In this document: in pieces, positions 1-8,047 of the stretch
Position numbering within the stretch: position 1 is the first letter of the stretch
How the letters are laid out: each line of letters begins with the position of its first letter
Origin: Herbiconiux daphne
GTDB lineage: Bacteria > Actinomycetota > Actinomycetes > Actinomycetales > Microbacteriaceae
Direction of reading: 5' to 3'
DNA: 64,000 bases
Assembly (NCBI RefSeq): GCF_024979295.1
Contig: NZ_JANLCJ010000001.1
Span: 1 to 64,000, forward strand
Position numbers and translations under genes: made by a program
Notes under the pieces: model-generated
Seen by the model: the letters and a program-made list of their open reading frames with translations, nothing else
The model's database searches: none
What the model was told of the DNA's origin: nothing

Positions 1-405
1 GGGCGAGGCGGGCGCGGCGGGCGCGGCGACATGGCCTGCGCCGGGCCGTGCGCCCGGCGCTCCAGCAGGAGGTGCACTTCCAGCAGGCGCCGCCCCAGCA
101 GGCGCCGCTGCCGCTGCGGCAACCGCCGCGCCAGACGCCGCCCGCCGGTCGCGCGTGGTCGCCGCGGCATCCGGAGCGGCGCTCGACCCGAGCCCCAGCT
201 CGGCCTGGATGCGCCCCCACACCGCGTCGGGCGGCTGCAGCAGCTCGAGGCCCTGCGTGGAGCGACCCAACTGAGCGGTGCGGGTGAGTTCGGCGAGCTC
301 GCTCGAGCACTCCGAGCAGGCGATGAGGTGCCCGCGGGCGTCAGCGTCGGGGGTCATCTCCGACAGGGCGATGAGCGCCAATGTCTCGGCGTCAATATGC
401 GTCAC
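1..405 (-). CDS. Anti-sigma factor, zinc-binding, N-terminal part
   Basis: This gene runs off the left edge; its first 135 codons are present. The GTG start has a GGAGG ribosome binding site and overlaps the last 14 nt of the sigma factor gene, so the two are translationally coupled. Residues 26-33 read H-x3-C-x2-C (GHLIACSEC) with another His at residue 3. This is the zinc-associated anti-sigma (ZAS) signature that holds an ECF sigma factor inactive at the membrane. After residue 75 the protein becomes an Ala/Pro/Gly-rich linker, expected before the transmembrane segment that lies outside the window. The partner is inferred to be the adjacent sigma factor. An RskA-type architecture is likely but cannot be confirmed from the fragment. 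Confidence 0.8.
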   Translation of the reverse strand, partial: MTHIDAETLALIALSEMTPDADARGHLIACSECSSELAELTRTAQLGRSTQGLELLQPPDAVWGRIQAELGLGSSAAPDAAATTRDRRAASGAAVAAAAAAPAGAAPAGSAPPAGAPGARPGAGHVAAPAAPASP

Positions 406-1069
406 GGTCCACCTCCAATCGGCTGCGTAACCGCACGAGACTTCGTCGGATGTGACTCTTCACGGTGCCGAGCGGCAACCCGAGAGTATCCGCGATCTGC
501 GCGTGCGTGAGGTCGTCATAGAAGGTGAGTTGCATGACCCTGCGCGGCACCGGTTCGAGATGCTTCAGCTCGTCGGCGATCATCATGCGCTCGGTGGCGT
601 CGACGACGTCGTCGCCCGCGGGCACCACGCGCTGTTCCGCGTAGGCCTCTTCGCTGCGGCGCTGCCGAGACCGCTCTTCGTGCGCGTCGGCGATGCAGTG
701 CCGAGCGATGCCCACGAGCCAGCCGGGCAGCTTCGCCCGCGCCGGGTCGTACGACGAGCGCCCGCGCCACGCGGCCACGAACACCTTCTGGGTCACGTCT
801 TCGGCGTCGCCGGAGTCACCGAGCGATCGCACCGCGAGGGTGTAGACGAGCGAGCCCCAGCGCGAGTAGACCTCGGCGAGCGCGCGCTCGTCGCCCGCGC
901 CGAATGCCTCGGCGAGGGTCGAGAGGTCGGTCTCGTGGTCGGTCACGTCGTCTGTCACGTCAGTGGGGTGCCTCCGTGGTCGCGGCGCCTCGTCGCGCTC
1001 GCTGGGCGATCGCGGTGACCGTGCCTCGAGCGCCGGTCGCAGCTCCGCTGTCGTCGTGGTCACGAGCAT
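392..1069 (-). CDS. ECF-type RNA polymerase sigma factor
   Basis: This is a 225-residue sigma-70 family protein of the extracytoplasmic function class. Sigma region 2 spans about residues 58-130 and includes [14 protein letters not shown] and the promoter-opening stretch [19 protein letters not shown]. Region 4 spans about 165-218 and holds the helix-turn-helix [22 protein letters not shown]. There is no region 1.1 or 3. The first 48 residues are Arg/Pro-rich and may be excess: in-frame GTG codons at 958 and 946 are alternative starts. It lies 15 nt downstream of the sortase gene and overlaps the anti-sigma gene. The four-gene minus-strand cluster suggests the sigma factor controls surface-protein and sortase expression, perhaps autogenously (inference). 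Confidence 0.9.
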   Translation of the reverse strand: MLVTTTTAELRPALEARSPRSPSERDEAPRPRRHPTDVTDDVTDHETDLSTLAEAFGAGDERALAEVYSRWGSLVYTLAVRSLGDSGDAEDVTQKVFVAAWRGRSSYDPARAKLPGWLVGIARHCIADAHEERSRQRRSEEAYAEQRVVPAGDDVVDATERMMIADELKHLEPVPRRVMQLTFYDDLTHAQIADTLGLPLGTVKSHIRRSLVRLRSRLEVDRDAY

Positions 1070-1084
1070 ACTGTCCCGCCCCCA

Positions 1085-1837
1085 TCAGCCGGTCGGGGTG
1101 GCGGTGGCGGTGGCGGTGACGATGACGTTGCTGAGGTAGTGCCCCGTGGAGTAGTCGAACTCGCCTCCGCAGGTCACCAGGGTCAGCCGGGGCGCCCCCG
1201 TGCGGTCGAACACGGTCGCCCAGGGCACCGCCGTCTTCTGCAGCACCTCGACGGTCGCCGTGGTGAACTGCGCGACCGATGCGTCGTCGCCGGTCACCAC
1301 CACGAGGGTGCCGGCCGGCGCGGAGGCGAGCTGGGCGAACTGCCCCAGCCCGTATTCGAGCGAGTCGACGTGGGCGGCGATGACGGTGGCCCCTGCCGCG
1401 CTCCACGGCGACGGCCCGTAGCGGTACCAGGCGGCGACATCCGGATCGGCCGGCAACGCCAGCGTGCCGTCGTCGGCGAGGGCCTCGGCGGTCACGGCGA
1501 CGTCGATGCCGAGCGACGGCACCTCGACCCGCACCGGCTCGATCACCGTCTGCGGGGGCTGGGCGGCGAGGTCGGCGTTCGTGCGGGGCACGTCGAGACC
1601 GGATGCCGCGGGAGCGGTGGAGGTGGGCTCGGGTGTCGGGGAGCCCGTGGGCGCGGTGGCTGTGGGGGCCGCGGAGGTGGCACCCGCCCCGCCCGTGCCG
1701 GTCGCGGAGTCGGTCGGCCCCGCGCATCCGGTCAGGAGGGGAGCTGCGAGCAGCACCGCCGCCGCCGCGATCCCGGCGCGCGCCGGAGCCACGGCAGGGG
1801 TCGCGGTGGCCCCTGCCGTGGCTCGTCTGGTGCGCAT
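1085..1837 (-). CDS. Class F-like sortase with lipoprotein-type signal
   Basis: The 250-residue protein has a basic N-terminus, a hydrophobic segment and a lipobox LLTGC (Cys38). It then has a Ser/Thr/Pro linker to about residue 80 and a sortase barrel to the end. Candidate catalytic residues are His156 in AAHVDS and Cys223 in LTLVTCGG, the usual TLxTC position. No Arg follows the Cys, although most sortases place their catalytic Arg there, so the third residue is unresolved. The protein would be anchored outside the membrane and act on surface substrates by transpeptidation. It lies 52 nt after the DUF4397 gene and just before the sigma factor gene, so the DUF4397 protein is the obvious candidate substrate. 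A paralogue is encoded at 14999-15913. Confidence 0.85.
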   Translation of the reverse strand: MRTRRATAGATATPAVAPARAGIAAAAVLLAAPLLTGCAGPTDSATGTGGAGATSAAPTATAPTGSPTPEPTSTAPAASGLDVPRTNADLAAQPPQTVIEPVRVEVPSLGIDVAVTAEALADDGTLALPADPDVAAWYRYGPSPWSAAGATVIAAHVDSLEYGLGQFAQLASAPAGTLVVVTGDDASVAQFTTATVEVLQKTAVPWATVFDRTGAPRLTLVTCGGEFDYSTGHYLSNVIVTATATATPTG

Positions 1838-1889
1838 CAGGATCGCAGCGTCGATCGGAATCGATCGGATCGGCCGGCGTCGACCGCGA

Positions 1890-2726
1890 TCAGCGGCCCG
1901 ACTTCGCGACGGCCCGACGGCGAACCGTCGTGCTCAGCGCTCCGGCACCCACGACCAGCAGGGCGGCGAGACCGGCGAACCACAGACCGCTCGTGTCGGC
2001 GGGCCGGTTGGTGGCGACCAGCCCGGCTTCGCCCGCGGGCACGCCACCCGGGTTGGAGTGCAGTCCGTCGATGGTCTGCACAGCCAGTGCCAGGTTGCCC
2101 GCCTCGAGGCTGCCCCAGGCGTAGACGATGGTGCTCGTGCCCTCGGCCACGTTCACGTCGGCCGGGCCGATCACCGGGTCGGTGGTTCCGGTGGCGGCGA
2201 CGGTCGCCGAGACCGTTCCGGCGGGAAGGGTCAGCACCGACTCCGCGGGGTTGGAGAGGTTGCTGATCACCGCGGCGCCGCCGGCCAGCACGTCGACGGC
2301 CGGAGCCGCGGCGTCGTGCCGCACGGTCAGCCGGCCCTGGCCGGCCGGGATCGTGGAGATGTCGTTGGTGTAGAGCGTCGCCGTCGGGTCGCCCGCGGGA
2401 GTGAGGTGGGCGACCGCGGTGTAGTTGCCGCCGGCGGCCAGCGGCAGATCGATGGGGCCGATCAGCGGGGCACTGGCGTCGGCCGCGTCGGAGGCCGTGA
2501 TGGCGACGGAGTAGGTTCCGGCCGGCAGGGCGAGGGGCCCGGCGAGGGTTCCCGGGGTGAAGTCGTCGAGCGTCAGTGCGTTGTTGACGTAGACGTCGAC
2601 CGTGACATCCGGAACCGCGTGCAGCACCGACAGTTGGGCGTCTCCGTCGGCAGCGGATGCCGGCAGAGCGCCTCCGAGAGCGACGAGAGCGCCGGCTGCG
2701 ATGCCGGCGACGATGATCTTGCGCAT
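1890..2726 (-). CDS. DUF4397 domain surface protein
   Basis: A secreted 278-residue protein with a signal peptide (residues 1-29, ending LPASAADG), two DUF4397-like beta modules (about 31-120 and 131-218), and a C-terminal membrane segment at 248-264 followed by a basic tail (RRRAVAKSGR). That layout resembles a cell-wall sorting signal, but there is no LPXTG. A GGVPAGEAG stretch (227-235) precedes the membrane helix. The ATG at 2726 is chosen because GGAGG lies just upstream; a TTG four codons earlier would put that site inside the gene. It is the first gene of the sortase/sigma cluster. Function unknown; DUF4397 proteins are generally surface or adhesion-type, by family association only. 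Confidence 0.8.
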   Translation of the reverse strand: MRKIIVAGIAAGALVALGGALPASAADGDAQLSVLHAVPDVTVDVYVNNALTLDDFTPGTLAGPLALPAGTYSVAITASDAADASAPLIGPIDLPLAAGGNYTAVAHLTPAGDPTATLYTNDISTIPAGQGRLTVRHDAAAPAVDVLAGGAAVISNLSNPAESVLTLPAGTVSATVAATGTTDPVIGPADVNVAEGTSTIVYAWGSLEAGNLALAVQTIDGLHSNPGGVPAGEAGLVATNRPADTSGLWFAGLAALLVVGAGALSTTVRRRAVAKSGR

Positions 2727-2818
2727 GAGTACCTCCAAATCGAGCCCCGAGGGGACGAGGGAAAACTGCTTACACCCCTACTTCCCGGGGTTCGGCCGAT
2801 TTGGATGCAGCGCGTGCG

Positions 2819-2859
2819 AAAAAAACGCGAAGTCGGCGGTTCAGGCCGCGGGCGCCGAC
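2819..2859 (-). terminator. Candidate intrinsic terminator after the TMEM175-like gene
   Basis: On the minus strand, arms GTCGGCG (2859-2853) and CGCCGAC (2838-2832) can pair. A run of seven T (2825-2819) follows six bases later. The stem overlaps the last codons of the gene. The 6-nt gap before the T-run makes it imperfect. Confidence 0.5.
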
Positions 2860-3461
2860 GTCTGCGGCCGGATGCGCCTGACCAGCAGCTGCACCGGGCC
2901 GCTCAGCACGAGCAGCAGCAGCCACCACAGTCCGAGTCTCGGAAAGAGCAGCACGAACACGAATGCCGCGAGCATCAGCCCCAGCGAGACCAGCGAGGGC
3001 TGCAGGGTGAGCTGCCCGCGGGCGGCCGGGGCCTGAAGGTCGGGGTTGCGCAGGATGATCGCCATCTGCCAGGTCGCCGCCGCGCTGGTGAGCACCATGG
3101 TGCCGACGTAGAGCGCCGAGGTGGTGGCCGAGTCGTAGCCGGTGGAGGCGATCAGCTCGGTGGGGAAGGGGAGGAACACGATGCTGAGCAGCCACAGCAG
3201 ATTCACCCACAGCATCGGCATGTTGTAGCCCACGACCCGCTCGTACATCTGGTGGTGCGCGAGCCAGAACCGCCCGATCACGGCGAAACTGATGACGAAG
3301 ACCAGCAGCTTCAGGCCGTCGTTCTGCAGCAGCTCGATGACGGTCATGCCCTTGAGCTCGGTGGCGGTGTCGACGAGCGGCAGAATGAGCAGCGTGATCG
3401 CGATCGCGACCACGGCGTCGCTGAAGTTGACCAGCCGGTCGAAGCCCCGCTCAGTGCGCAT
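2841..3461 (-). CDS. TMEM175 family potassium-channel-like membrane protein
   Basis: The 206-residue integral membrane protein begins with the family signature: an Arg followed by FSD, as RLVNFSDAVVAIAIT (residues 9-23). Bacterial TMEM175 proteins use this FSD motif in the first helix of a tetrameric cation channel without a classical selectivity filter. About six hydrophobic segments are visible, with the basic stretch VRRIR near the end. The ATG at 3461 is preceded by GATAAT five bases upstream, so it is probably leaderless. It is divergent from the MFS gene at 3579. Role in potassium leak or membrane potential is family knowledge; ion selectivity cannot be read from the sequence. Confidence 0.8.
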   Translation of the reverse strand: MRTERGFDRLVNFSDAVVAIAITLLILPLVDTATELKGMTVIELLQNDGLKLLVFVISFAVIGRFWLAHHQMYERVVGYNMPMLWVNLLWLLSIVFLPFPTELIASTGYDSATTSALYVGTMVLTSAAATWQMAIILRNPDLQAPAARGQLTLQPSLVSLGLMLAAFVFVLLFPRLGLWWLLLLVLSGPVQLLVRRIRPQTSAPAA

Positions 3462-3466
3462 GCTTC

Positions 3467-3472
3467 ATTATC
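3467..3472 (-). promoter_or_regulatory. Candidate -10 element, leaderless TMEM175-like gene
   Basis: GATAAT on the minus strand ends 5 nt before the ATG, leaving no room for a ribosome binding site. Confidence 0.45.
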
Positions 3473-3578
3473 GGCGATCGGTGCATGCTCCGCCCTGCGG
3501 GGAATGAGCCGCGCGGGGAATAGGGCGACGAGCCGCGCGGTTCCACCGGAGTAAAATACTTCACGGGGGGTAACTACC

Positions 3579-5060
3579 ATCACGCAGAACACCGAGACCG
3601 CAGCCTGGCTGACCGAGTCGGAGCGCGCCGAACTGCGCAAGCCCGTCAACCAGCGCGCGGTGGTGTTCGCGCTCGCCTTCACCGGTCTCGTGGCGGCGTT
3701 CATGATGACGCTGCTCACCCCGTTGGTGCCCGAGCTGCCCACCATCCTCGACGTCTCACCCGACGACGCGCAGTGGGCCGTCACCGTGACACTGCTCGCC
3801 GCCGCGGTGGCCACGCCGATCACGGGCCGGCTCGGTGACCTCTACGGCAAGCGGCGGCTGGTGCTCGTGCTTCTCGCGCTCGTCGTGGTGGGCTCGGTCA
3901 TCGCGATGCTCTCGTCGAGTCTCATCCCCCTCATCGTGGGTCGTGCGCTGCAGGGCGTGGGTATCGGCGTCATCCCGCTCGGGGTGAGCATCCTGCGCGA
4001 CGTGCTGCACCGCGACCGCCTCGGCGGGGCTGTGGCCCTCGTCAGCGCCACGCTCGGCGTCGGTGGCGCCGTCGGTCTTCCGGTGTCGGCGGTCATCTCG
4101 CAATACCTCGACTGGCACGTGCTGTTCGTCGTCTCGGGTGTGCTCGCCGCGATCGGCCTGGTGCTCGTGTGGCGGCTCATCCCCGTCAGCACGCTCCGCA
4201 GCGAGGGCACGTTCGACTTCGTGGGGGCGGCGGGCCTCGCCGTGGGGCTCGTCGGCATCCTGCTCGGTGTGTCGAAGGGCAGCAGCTGGGGCTGGGCGAG
4301 CCCCATGACCATCGGCCTGCTGGCCGTCGGCGTGCTCGTTCTCGTGGGCTGGGGGTTCTTCGAACTCCGCACGAAGAGCCCGCTGATCGACCTGCGGGTG
4401 GCCGCCCGCCGCACGGTGCTGCTCACCAACCTCGCCTCGGTGACCGTGGGCTTCGCGTTCTTCGCCAGCACGGTCGTGCTGCCCCAGCTGCTCGAGGCGC
4501 CGACCGGCACCGGCGTGGGGCTCGGCCAGACGATGCTCGTGGCGAGCCTCTGCCTCATGCCGAGCGGTCTCATCATGTGGGCCATGTCGCCCGTGGCCGC
4601 GCGGCTGACCCGGGCGCGCGGGGCCCGCACGAGCCTGCTGCTCGGCATCGCCATCATCGCGGTCGGCTATGTGGTGGCCATCTTCTTCATGAGCGAGGTG
4701 TGGCACACCATCCTCATCGCCACCGCCGTCGGGTTCGGCGTCGGATTCGCCTACGCCTCGATGCCCAACCTCATCATGGGCGCCGTGCCCGCCACCGAGA
4801 CGGCGGCCTCGAACGGCCTCAACTCGGTCATGCGCACGCTCGGCTCCACCATCGCGAGCGCCGTGCTCGGCGTGGTGCTCACCACCGGTCTCGTGACCGT
4901 CGGCGACGTCACCACCCCCAGCGCCTCGGCCTTCCAGCTGGCCTTCGTGATCTCGGCGATCGCCGCCGTTGTGGGCGTGGTGTTCACGGTGTTCATCCCG
5001 CGCCACCACAAGAGCTACGACCGCGCGAGCCTGCCCGACGCCGACGACCTCGCGGGCTGA
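3579..5060 (+). CDS. MFS drug-exporter-like transporter, apparent ATC start
   Basis: A DHA2/EmrB-type major facilitator protein of about 493 residues. The first helix is AVVFALAFTGLVAAFMMTLL. The family loop motif appears as GRLGDLYGKRR, and antiporter motif C appears as LGVGGAVGLPVSAV. The only conventional start in this frame is GTG at 3660, which would begin inside helix 1 with no cytoplasmic tail. Upstream the frame stays open to a stop at 3552. Translation from ATC at 3579 gives a normal hydrophilic tail (MTQNTETAAWLTESERAEL) with GGGGGG eight bases before it. I therefore place the start at ATC, with GTG 3660 as the fallback. Substrate unknown. Confidence 0.8.
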   Translation: MTQNTETAAWLTESERAELRKPVNQRAVVFALAFTGLVAAFMMTLLTPLVPELPTILDVSPDDAQWAVTVTLLAAAVATPITGRLGDLYGKRRLVLVLLALVVVGSVIAMLSSSLIPLIVGRALQGVGIGVIPLGVSILRDVLHRDRLGGAVALVSATLGVGGAVGLPVSAVISQYLDWHVLFVVSGVLAAIGLVLVWRLIPVSTLRSEGTFDFVGAAGLAVGLVGILLGVSKGSSWGWASPMTIGLLAVGVLVLVGWGFFELRTKSPLIDLRVAARRTVLLTNLASVTVGFAFFASTVVLPQLLEAPTGTGVGLGQTMLVASLCLMPSGLIMWAMSPVAARLTRARGARTSLLLGIAIIAVGYVVAIFFMSEVWHTILIATAVGFGVGFAYASMPNLIMGAVPATETAASNGLNSVMRTLGSTIASAVLGVVLTTGLVTVGDVTTPSASAFQLAFVISAIAAVVGVVFTVFIPRHHKSYDRASLPDADDLAG

Positions 5061-5084
5061 CTCGCGCCGATCGGGTGGTCGCGG

Positions 5085-5120
5085 CGGTGCCTGCGGCGGT
5101 GCCTGCGGCGGTGCCTGCGG
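5085..5120 (+). repeat. 12-bp tandem repeat, three perfect copies
   Basis: The unit CGGTGCCTGCGG occurs at 5085-5096, 5097-5108 and 5109-5120. It lies in the 72-bp gap between the convergent MFS and mutarotase genes. No function is evident. Confidence 0.85.
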
Positions 5121-5132
5121 TGAGGCCCGCCG

Positions 5133-6074
5133 TCAGGCGCCGGCGGTGATCGCGGTGAGGGTCCAGGATGCCGCGGTGCTCTGTGCGGGTTCGAGCACCA
5201 CGAGATCGACGCCCGAGTTGAACGCATCCGGCGGGCAGGTCATCGGCTCGACCGCCAGACCGATGCGGTCGGTGTCAGGCGCGGGGGTGTCGGCCGTGTG
5301 CACCTGCACCCAGGCGCACTCCGGCCCGAAGCTCATCGCCACGCCGTCACCCGAAGCGGCCGTCACGCGAACGGTGGCCAGGCCGTCGGCGTCGCGGTGC
5401 ACGCTCGTGAACGCGTGGTCGATGAAGGTGTCGGCGATCGGTCGCGTTTCGCGGAAGTCGAAGACGCCGTCGCCTTCGGCCGCCACGTCGGCGAGCGCGA
5501 TCGGGATGAGCCGGTCGGCCGTCACGGTGAGCACCTCGTCGGCGGGCAGCTCGAGCGTCCAGTCGTCGACGAGACCGGGCCCCGCCACAAGGTAGGGGTG
5601 CGGGCCGGTGCCGTAGGGAGCCGGCGCCGTGCCCACGTTCTTGGCCGTCACGGTCTCGTGCAGCCCCTGCTCGTCGAGCAGGTAGTCGACCCGCAGCTCG
5701 AGGCGGTGCGGGTAGCCGGTCTGCGGCTCGATCACGGCGACGAGGCCGACGCGGTCGACGGCCCGGTCGACCGCGGTGAAATCGAGCCAGCTCGCCAGGC
5801 CGTGCAGCGCGTGACCCCGGCTGGGCTCGGTGAGCGGCAGCTGCTCGTCGACGTCGTCGAAGGTGTAGCGGCCGTCGACCACCCGGTTCGGCCAGGGCGC
5901 GAGGGTGGCTCCACGGTAGCCCGGGCGCACCTCGTCGACGCCGAACGGCACGATCAGGTCGCGGGCGTCGAACTGCAGCACGCGCAGGGTGGCGCCGATC
6001 GAGGCGATCGACGCGCGGTAGTCACCGGCCTCGAGATCGATTCGGGCACCGGACAGGGGGCGCACTGCAGCCAC
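5133..6074 (-). CDS. Aldose 1-epimerase (galactose mutarotase) family protein
   Basis: The 313-residue cytosolic beta-sandwich protein interconverts alpha and beta anomers of a hexose or a modified sugar. The family marks are in order: sugar-contacting Asn-Arg in LAPWPNRV (about residues 78-85), first His in SRGHALHG, catalytic His in GTGPHPYLVAG, and catalytic Glu in LAVEPMTCPPDAFN near residue 280. The length is normal for the single-domain bacterial family. The ATG at 6074 follows an AAGGAGAA ribosome binding site. It is monocistronic, convergent with the MFS gene and divergent from the DUF4190 gene. Closest type is the Actinobacterial LacX/GalM-like group. The sugar it acts on is not shown by context. 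Confidence 0.85.
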   Translation of the reverse strand: MAAVRPLSGARIDLEAGDYRASIASIGATLRVLQFDARDLIVPFGVDEVRPGYRGATLAPWPNRVVDGRYTFDDVDEQLPLTEPSRGHALHGLASWLDFTAVDRAVDRVGLVAVIEPQTGYPHRLELRVDYLLDEQGLHETVTAKNVGTAPAPYGTGPHPYLVAGPGLVDDWTLELPADEVLTVTADRLIPIALADVAAEGDGVFDFRETRPIADTFIDHAFTSVHRDADGLATVRVTAASGDGVAMSFGPECAWVQVHTADTPAPDTDRIGLAVEPMTCPPDAFNSGVDLVVLEPAQSTAASWTLTAITAGA

Positions 6075-6221
6075 AGCATTCTCCTTCGACGAGGATCGGA
6101 CGTCTCCACGCTAGCGGTTCGCCGGAATCACGCCGACCCGCGAAATCTTCGGCCGTGACCGGAGCTTCACGGTAATCTTCGAATCACCCTGGAAGATCCA
6201 CCAGAGAAGGGAAGTCCGCTC

Positions 6222-6680
6222 ATGACCGACGAGAATCAGCCGCCGAACAGCGCACCGGTTCCGCCCCAGCAGCCCGTTACGCCCCCTCCCCCCGCCGCGC
6301 CCCAGTACCAGGCCGCGCCACCGGCGCCGCCCTCGGGAGCCCCGGCCTATCAGCCGCAGCCTGGCTACGGCGCCGCGCCGGTGGTTCCGGGCAAGACGCT
6401 CGGCATCGTGGGCCTCGTGCTCTCGATCGCCTCGTTCTTCATCATCCCGTTCATCGGCGCCATCGCGGGCATCATCGTGAGCGCGATCGCCAAGAGCCAG
6501 TCGAAGAAGGGCGGAGTGCCGAAGAACACCCCGGCCACGGTCGGCCTCATCCTCGGCATCGTCTCGCTGGTGCTGTCGATCATCGGGTTCATCATCTTCT
6601 TCGTGGTGATCGCCGCCGTGGTCAGCCAGTGCTCCAACGGCGTCTACGAGATGAACGGCGTCACCTACAGCTGCGGTTAG
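6222..6680 (+). CDS. DUF4190 domain membrane protein with proline-rich tail
   Basis: A 152-residue protein. Residues 1-55 are a disordered Pro/Ala/Gln tail (PPQQPVTPPPP, PAYQPQPGYGAAP). Two hydrophobic helices follow at about 59-90 and 106-133, separated by a basic loop (KSQSKKGG). This is the DUF4190 layout common in actinobacteria. A short extracytoplasmic or cytoplasmic end with two Cys (SQCSN, YSCG) closes the protein. The start has an AGAGAAGGGAAG ribosome binding site. Two hairpins follow the gene. Function is unknown; such proteins are usually annotated as small membrane scaffolds without direct evidence. Confidence 0.8.
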   Translation: MTDENQPPNSAPVPPQQPVTPPPPAAPQYQAAPPAPPSGAPAYQPQPGYGAAPVVPGKTLGIVGLVLSIASFFIIPFIGAIAGIIVSAIAKSQSKKGGVPKNTPATVGLILGIVSLVLSIIGFIIFFVVIAAVVSQCSNGVYEMNGVTYSCG

Positions 6681-6718
6681 ATCGGCGCACCGATCTACGG
6701 CTAGGTCCGCGCACTCCG

Positions 6719-6764
6719 CTCCGCCGCCCCGCGTCACCACCCGGTGATCACCGGGGCGGCGGAG
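6719..6764 (+). terminator. Strong hairpin terminator after the DUF4190 gene
   Basis: Arms CTCCGCCGCCCCG (6719-6731) and CGGGGCGGCGGAG (6752-6764) form a perfect 13-bp stem with a 20-nt loop. TCATTT follows. A smaller hairpin, AGATCGG/CCGATCT (6679-6685 with 6690-6696), overlaps the stop codon. Confidence 0.7.
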
Positions 6765-6828
6765 TCATTTCGGCGTGGTGTAGCGTTCGAGGCACGGAGT
6801 CGCCCGGCCCCCGTCGAGGGGAAAGCGC

Positions 6829-8037
6829 ATGACCACCAGCACGAACACCAGCCCAACCGCCGGCCTCAACGCCGGCTCGAACCCCAGCTCGGCGCCCTCG
6901 GTTCTCGGCGTCATCGGCACGTCGCTGAAGCCCGACGAGCGACGCGTGCCGATTCATCCGGCGCACTTCGACCGCATCGACGAGATCCTTCGGCCGTTCG
7001 TGCTCGTCGAAGAGGGCTACGGTCGCCGGTTCGGCGTCGACGACGCCGCGATCGCCCCCTTCGTCGGGCGCATCGGCAGCCGGGCCGAAGTTCTCGCGGG
7101 CAGCGACATCGTGCTGCTGCCCAAGCCGCAACTCGCCGACGTGCAGCAGCTGCGCGACGGTCAGACGCTCTGGGGTTGGCCGCACTGCGTTCAGGATGCC
7201 GCGATCACCCAGCTGGCCATCGACAAGCGGCTCACCCTCGTCGCCTTCGAGGTGATGAACCACTGGAACGCCGACGGCAGCTTCGGGCTGCACGTCTTCC
7301 ACATGAACAACGAGCTCGCCGGCTACTGCTCGGTGCTGCAGGCGCTCGAGCTCTGCGGGTCGACCGGCTCCTACGGCCGCCGGCTGACCGCCGTGGTGAT
7401 CGGCTTCGGCGCGACCGCCCGCGGCGCCGTCACGGCGCTCAACGCCCACGGCATCCACGACGTGCGGGTGCTCACCAACCGGCGGGTCGCCGCGGTGGCC
7501 GCGCCCATCCATTCGGCGCAGATGATCCAGTTCGACCATGACGACGGCCCCTACCTCAGCGAGGTCATCACCGACGACGGCCGGGTGCCGCTCGCGCCCT
7601 TCCTGGCCGAAAGCGACATCGTCGTGAACTGCACGCTGCAAGACCCGAACGCCCCGCTGCTCTACCTGCGCGTCGACGACCTGGGATCGTTCCGGCCCGG
7701 CAGCCTGATCGTCGACGTGTCGTGCGATGAGGGCATGGCGTTCGAATGGGCCCGCCCCACGAGTTTCTCCGACCCGATGTTCACCATCGGCGACGGCAGC
7801 ATCAACTACTACGGCGTCGATCACAGCCCGTCGCTGCTCTGGAACTCCTCGAGCTGGGAGAACAGCGAGGCGCTGCTGCCGTTCGTTCCCGCGATGATGG
7901 CGGGGCCGGATGCCCGGGCCGGCAATGCCACGCTCGCCCGCGCCACCGAGATCGCCGACGGGGTCGTGCAGAACCCCGCGATCCTCGAGTTCCAGCACCG
8001 GGCCGCCGAGTGGCCGCACGAGGTGCAGGTGGCGTGA
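6829..8037 (+). CDS. Alanine dehydrogenase/transhydrogenase-type NAD-binding dehydrogenase
   Basis: The 402-residue protein has the AlaDH/PNT two-domain fold. The N-terminal domain carries SLKPDERRVPIHPAHFD (about 30-47), matching the conserved RVxLxP region, and LLPKPQ. The dinucleotide-binding domain starts near residue 185 (VVIGFGATARGAVTALNAHG). It resembles the N5-(carboxyethyl)ornithine synthase-like branch more than classical alanine dehydrogenase, because it has MNHWNADGSFGLHVFHMNNELAGY-type residues in the middle. That subgroup call is tentative. A GAGGGGAAAG site precedes the ATG. The YbaK-type gene follows after 10 bp. Substrate amino acid unknown. Confidence 0.75.
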   Translation: MTTSTNTSPTAGLNAGSNPSSAPSVLGVIGTSLKPDERRVPIHPAHFDRIDEILRPFVLVEEGYGRRFGVDDAAIAPFVGRIGSRAEVLAGSDIVLLPKPQLADVQQLRDGQTLWGWPHCVQDAAITQLAIDKRLTLVAFEVMNHWNADGSFGLHVFHMNNELAGYCSVLQALELCGSTGSYGRRLTAVVIGFGATARGAVTALNAHGIHDVRVLTNRRVAAVAAPIHSAQMIQFDHDDGPYLSEVITDDGRVPLAPFLAESDIVVNCTLQDPNAPLLYLRVDDLGSFRPGSLIVDVSCDEGMAFEWARPTSFSDPMFTIGDGSINYYGVDHSPSLLWNSSSWENSEALLPFVPAMMAGPDARAGNATLARATEIADGVVQNPAILEFQHRAAEWPHEVQVA

Positions 8038-8041
8038 TAAT
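8036..8041 (+). promoter_or_regulatory. Candidate -10 element, leaderless YbaK-type gene
   Basis: GATAAT overlaps the upstream stop codon and ends 6 nt before the ATG at 8048. Confidence 0.55.
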
Positions 8042-8047
8042 CGGATC

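Noticed and set aside
1464..3554. A 696-codon ORF on the + strand opposite the sortase, DUF4397 and TMEM175-like genes
   Set aside because: It is Arg/Gly-rich with no domain and covers three recognisable genes on the other strand.
3756..5009. A 417-codon ORF opposite the MFS gene
   Set aside because: It is rich in His, Arg, Asp and Glu with no fold, and is the antisense of a clear membrane protein gene.
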